From NCBI RefSeq assembly GCF_024599655.1, contig NZ_CP102247.1, positions 2,604,001-2,668,000 of the forward strand: a DNA stretch of 64,000 nucleotides, read 5' to 3'. Positions 61,286 to 64,000 of this stretch are shown here, piece after piece (the stretch's first letter is position 1; each line of letters opens with the position of its first letter). Below the pieces are notes generated by a model. The model saw only the letters and a list, made by a program, of their open reading frames with translations, was not told the DNA's origin and ran no database searches. The position numbers and the translations under genes are program-made. This DNA is from Enterobacter asburiae. GTDB lineage: Bacteria; Pseudomonadota; Gammaproteobacteria; Enterobacterales; Enterobacteriaceae.

Positions 61286-61509
61286 TCGCCATTTTTATTG
61301 CGCCGGTGAAAATGAATGGTACTCAAGTTTAGCTCATAGCTGTCAGCCATACAGATTGTGCATTCACAGCGGAGCAACATGCTATGGGCAGGATCCTCTT
61401 AGAATCCAGTCAGGACAAAATCGTCCTCATCCCCCTACATTTAGTGGTAGATACGTGACGGTTATTACCCTATTCTGCTTTTACCAGCGAGCAAACCGGA
61501 GTCATTTTA
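61286..61509. other. Noncoding or decayed stretch
   Basis: Short frames with no start signals are present. A frame overlapping the end of the split gene (61266-61574) has no coding character. I see no RNA gene or repeat. The region may be the remains of a gene whose 3' part is the next ORF. Confidence 0.3.
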
Positions 61510-61734
61510 GTGGATACTCCCATACTTCAGAAAACCATCATTATCTTTGTTCTCATCCTGTGGGTAATAAATGAGGTCAGGGGAAAGAAAAAAAAGCGTT
61601 ATGACTCCGCTATTGCAGAGGCTAATGCCAGAGAACGCCATGAATGGCGCTATCTCAGATGGGGCTGGCAGGCAATACAAGTGGCAGCGGCAGTGTATAT
61701 CTTTGTTCAGCTGATTCAGTTTTTACTGAGATAG
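61510..61734 (+). CDS. Small two-TM protein, possibly a gene fragment
   Basis: 74 residues from GTG at 61510. Hydrophobic segments IIIFVLILWVI and AIQVAAAVYIFVQLIQFLL flank a basic region GKKKKRYDSAIAEANAREQ-like (ARERHEWRYLRWGW). No good ribosome binding site is present, and the frame is open further upstream to a stop at 61456-61458. I do not recognise it. Confidence 0.35.
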   Translation: MDTPILQKTIIIFVLILWVINEVRGKKKKRYDSAIAEANARERHEWRYLRWGWQAIQVAAAVYIFVQLIQFLLR

Positions 61735-61904
61735 ATGCCACAAGCATGAACGACAGGAAAGGAACATCTCACTGTTCAGGCCGTCAGTAGTTGAGCCTCG
61801 GTGTTAGGTGTTGTGAATGTTTTCTGCGTGCAATAAGCGGCTGTTGCCAAGCCCACGCCAGATAGGTTTAACTATTGCATTCCCAATTGAAATGAACTCC
61901 ACAC

Positions 61905-62306
61905 ATGAAAATACGATTGTTACTGATTATATTGCTCATCACTTCCCAGTCATGGGCAAGTGAACTTTCCCCAAGAGAGCAAGCTAAACAAATGGCTGAA
62001 GCAGCATGCTTATACCAATACAATGTCATCTACTCTCGCTTTACTTTAGGTTTTTCTGAGGAAAAAGCAGTTCAGGCGTCGTCTAAAATACTCACTAATT
62101 ATATAGAGAGTCATAAAGAGAACGCAGGTGATTTTTTTCTATCATCGATTCGTAAAAGTACAATTGCACAGTTACGGGAGTTAGAAGTAAATAAAGAGAC
62201 AGTGCGGCAACTAAGAACGCCTCCACCAGACTTTAAAAATAAATTTTTATCCTCTTGCAATCAAATGAAAACAGAGCAGTTGGAAGCCATGCATGTTTTT
62301 GATTAA
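61905..62306 (+). CDS. Secreted hypothetical protein
   Basis: 133 residues with a signal peptide (LLLIILLITSQSWAS) and a helical mature domain holding two Cys residues (EAACLYQYN, LSSCNQMK) that may pair. Not recognised. AT-rich. No clear ribosome binding site, so expression is uncertain. It is convergent with the SulP-family gene. Confidence 0.45.
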   Translation: MKIRLLLIILLITSQSWASELSPREQAKQMAEAACLYQYNVIYSRFTLGFSEEKAVQASSKILTNYIESHKENAGDFFLSSIRKSTIAQLRELEVNKETVRQLRTPPPDFKNKFLSSCNQMKTEQLEAMHVFD

Positions 62307-62496
62307 GTTAAGCATACATACTTATATGCTTTTTTAGGGGCATCACATTTGTTATTTTTTCCCGACATTCGTACCAGACTTATTTCTCCAAAACCTGTTT
62401 TTTTTCGCTTATGAGGGGAAAGTACAGTCCATTATCAGGGTATTGAAGTCGACGATGCGTTAGAGATCACTGAATCGATTGATGTCTAAGGCGGTC

Positions 62497-62516
62497 AGGA
62501 CTGCAACCGCAGTCCT
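62497..62516. terminator. Stem-loop between the secreted protein gene and the SulP gene
   Basis: AGGACTGC / GCAGTCCT with loop AACC, perfect eight-base-pair stem, 27 bases past the SulP stop. No U-run on either strand, so its role is uncertain. Confidence 0.4.
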
Positions 62517-62542
62517 GTTCCGGAAGCAGGAATTTTTAGCCT

Positions 62543-64000
62543 TTAACCAGGGTTTGGTTGTGCATTACCATCTGATTCCCCCTCACTCGCACTCTCTTTG
62601 CTCTGAATGAACCGAAGTGCGAGATAGAGGTCTGGTGCCAGGATCATGTCATCATCATTCATCGTTGGCCGACTCTCTTTAAACCAGCGTGTTAATTCCG
62701 TTTTCCTGCCCGCAAGGATTAATTTAATCTGTCGCCCCTTCAGGTCACGCTTTAACTCATTAATGGTTGCCAGAACGCTGATGTCTGAATAGGTGAAGCA
62801 AGCAACGGCATCAATGACCACCCATTTGGGTTGTAATGCCGCGCCATCAACCAGGTTCAATACCCGGCGTTTAAAATAAGCCACATTAAAATAGGTCAAC
62901 GGTGAGTTAAATCGATACATCAGCACGCCCGGGACCATTTTAATATCGGTTGTATTGCCTAATGAGTGAATCATTCCATCTTCGTCAGTGCCCAACAAGT
63001 GCTCAGAGGGACGAAACACTGTACGAAGGAACTGTAGCAGCCCAAGCAGCACCGCAAGACCGATCCCCTGGATAACGCCGATAATTAACACACAGCCAAA
63101 GGTGAAAAAGGCCAGGCGAAATGCCTGTTTATTTCTGCGCCTCAGGTTCCATAGCCCACGTAAATCAATCAATGACCACGAAGCATACATTAGAACAATA
63201 CCTAATGCAGATACCGGAATAAACTGTAACGGCTGAGTGAAAAATACCACTACGATACCGATGAGTAAGGCTGCGACTATGGAAACCAGCTGGCTTTTCC
63301 CACCCACTGAATCATTAACCGCGGTCCGGGAGTCGGCTCCACTGATAGCGAATCCCTGAGATAACCCAGACATAATATTCGCGATACCCAGCGCTCTGAA
63401 CTCTGCATCAGCATTGATTTCATAGCCATTTTTAGCGGCAAAACTGCGGGCGGTCAGCATCAGGCTGACAAAACTGACTAAGGCCAGGTTCAGCGCCGGG
63501 ATCACTAAATCACGCATCGGACCGGGCTGGAACGCTCCCCAGTTAACGACGGGTAAACCAGGCTCGAAGCCATCTCCCCCAATCGTGGCGATACCATACT
63601 GTTGCGCAGATGTTCCCCACACCAGAACCGTTGTCAGCACAATGGCAATCAACGGTGCCGGCCAGTGGCTGCGATACGTTTTGATAACCATTAAAATAAT
63701 TAACGTTAAAAGTGATATCCCTATAGTTAATAAATGGCTGTCGGAAAGTCGGCCTGGCAAGGCCATTATTTTCTCAATAACCTCCGCTTCATCCAGCTTA
63801 ACGCCCAAAACCTTGCCTAATTGCCCGACAATGATCGTCACGGCTACGCCATTAAGTAAACCCGTAAGAATGGGATGAGAAAGCAGATCGGCAAGTGCGC
63901 CCAGGCGAAATTTACTGGCAAGCAGGCACCACCCGCCCATCATCAACGTCATGATGATTGTTAGTTGCCAGTGCAGTTCGGGATTACCTGCAGAAAGAGG
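62543..64000 (-). CDS. SulP-family anion transporter with C-terminal STAS domain (5' end beyond the window)
   Basis: At least 485 residues are visible; the frame continues in from the window edge (residues ...SAGNPELHWQLTII), so the N-terminus is missing. TM core with LSHPILTGLLNGVAVTIIVG, GLSQGFAISGADSRTAVNDS (substrate-binding turn) and GIGLAVLLGLLQFLRTVF. The STAS domain lies near the C-terminus (KWVVIDAVACFTYSDISVLA). SulP members carry sulfate, bicarbonate, dicarboxylates or nitrate; the substrate is not predictable from the sequence. No carbonic anhydrase gene is seen within the window. Confidence 0.85.
   Translation of the reverse strand, partial: PLSAGNPELHWQLTIIMTLMMGGWCLLASKFRLGALADLLSHPILTGLLNGVAVTIIVGQLGKVLGVKLDEAEVIEKIMALPGRLSDSHLLTIGISLLTLIILMVIKTYRSHWPAPLIAIVLTTVLVWGTSAQQYGIATIGGDGFEPGLPVVNWGAFQPGPMRDLVIPALNLALVSFVSLMLTARSFAAKNGYEINADAEFRALGIANIMSGLSQGFAISGADSRTAVNDSVGGKSQLVSIVAALLIGIVVVFFTQPLQFIPVSALGIVLMYASWSLIDLRGLWNLRRRNKQAFRLAFFTFGCVLIIGVIQGIGLAVLLGLLQFLRTVFRPSEHLLGTDEDGMIHSLGNTTDIKMVPGVLMYRFNSPLTYFNVAYFKRRVLNLVDGAALQPKWVVIDAVACFTYSDISVLATINELKRDLKGRQIKLILAGRKTELTRWFKESRPTMNDDDMILAPDLYLALRFIQSKESASEGESDGNAQPNPG

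Noticed and set aside
61266..61574. 102-codon frame downstream of the split membrane protein
   Set aside because: Overlaps the preceding gene and the next one, rich in Cys/His/Ser with no recognisable pattern; probably noncoding.
1..64000. tRNA, rRNA, integrase, transposase or complete insertion sequence
   Set aside because: None could be recognised on either strand; the accessory islands show no visible mobility genes or attachment-site repeats.

Overview
The window looks like a chromosomal segment from an Enterobacteriaceae member, most probably Enterobacter or a close relative. Dozens of proteins can be read as near-identical in length and motif to E. coli K-12 proteins (PaaA-K/X/Y/Z, TynA, FeaB, FeaR, YdbH/YnbE/YdbL, LdhA, UspF, Dcp, YdfG, RspR, YdfZ, YdfI, YdfJ, RspB, RspA, YnfA, YnfB, SpeG, YnfC, YnfD, YnfE, DmsD), REP/BIME palindromes sit between genes, and the core is GC-rich. 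The genus is inferred from gene content only.

Layout: (1) 1-5.7 kb: small accessory genes and regulators (WbuC-type cupin, DUF1963-like protein, LysR regulator, a MarR regulator divergent from a CynX/NimT-type exporter with a 22-bp palindrome between them, a VOC protein). (2) 5.7-11.5 kb: an AT-rich island of unrecognised genes. It ends in a translationally coupled pair, a bPH/TerB-like coiled-coil membrane protein followed by a 496-residue protein of unknown function. This pair is the best candidate for an undescribed system. (3) 11.5-14.8 kb: glutathione peroxidase, DinB-fold protein, lipoprotein serine hydrolase, and an SDR whose catalytic Tyr reads as Phe. (4) 14.8-28.4 kb: the complete phenylacetate catabolic cluster, paaY-paaX-paaK...paaA on the minus strand and paaZ divergent, with two PaaX-like sites in the shared promoter region. 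(5) 28.5-34.8 kb: the aromatic amine pathway tynA/feaB/feaR, which turns phenylethylamine into phenylacetate and so feeds the paa pathway. A diguanylate cyclase gene lies between tynA and feaB. (6) 34.8-41.8 kb: ydbH-ynbE-ydbL envelope operon, a two-gene AT-rich insertion (DUF4225-like), ldhA and an MFS transporter.

(7) 41.8-44.4 kb: an MgtC/SapB-family gene behind a structured leader with a 12-codon ORF, a MarR/DUF1330 divergent pair around a 26-bp palindrome, and uspF. (8) 44.5-60.6 kb: a block colinear with E. coli 34-35 min: dcp-ydfG-rspR-(usp)-ydfZ-ydfI-ydfJ-rspB-rspA-ynfA-ynfB-speG-ynfC-ynfD-ynfE-dmsD. The Qin prophage that splits ydfJ in K-12 is absent, and ynfF, ynfG and ynfH are missing. 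A 15-bp stem covers the ynfE ribosome binding site. (9) 60.6-64 kb: AT-rich small membrane and secreted proteins, one frameshifted at a T8 tract, then the C-terminal part of a SulP/STAS transporter cut by the window edge.

Functionally, regions 4 and 5 form one route: periplasmic amine oxidase TynA makes phenylacetaldehyde, FeaB oxidises it to phenylacetate, PaaK makes the CoA thioester, PaaABCDE epoxidises the ring, PaaG isomerises, PaaZ opens the ring, and PaaFGHJ carry out the beta-oxidation-like steps to acetyl-CoA and succinyl-CoA. PaaI and PaaY are thioesterases, PaaX represses, and FeaR activates.
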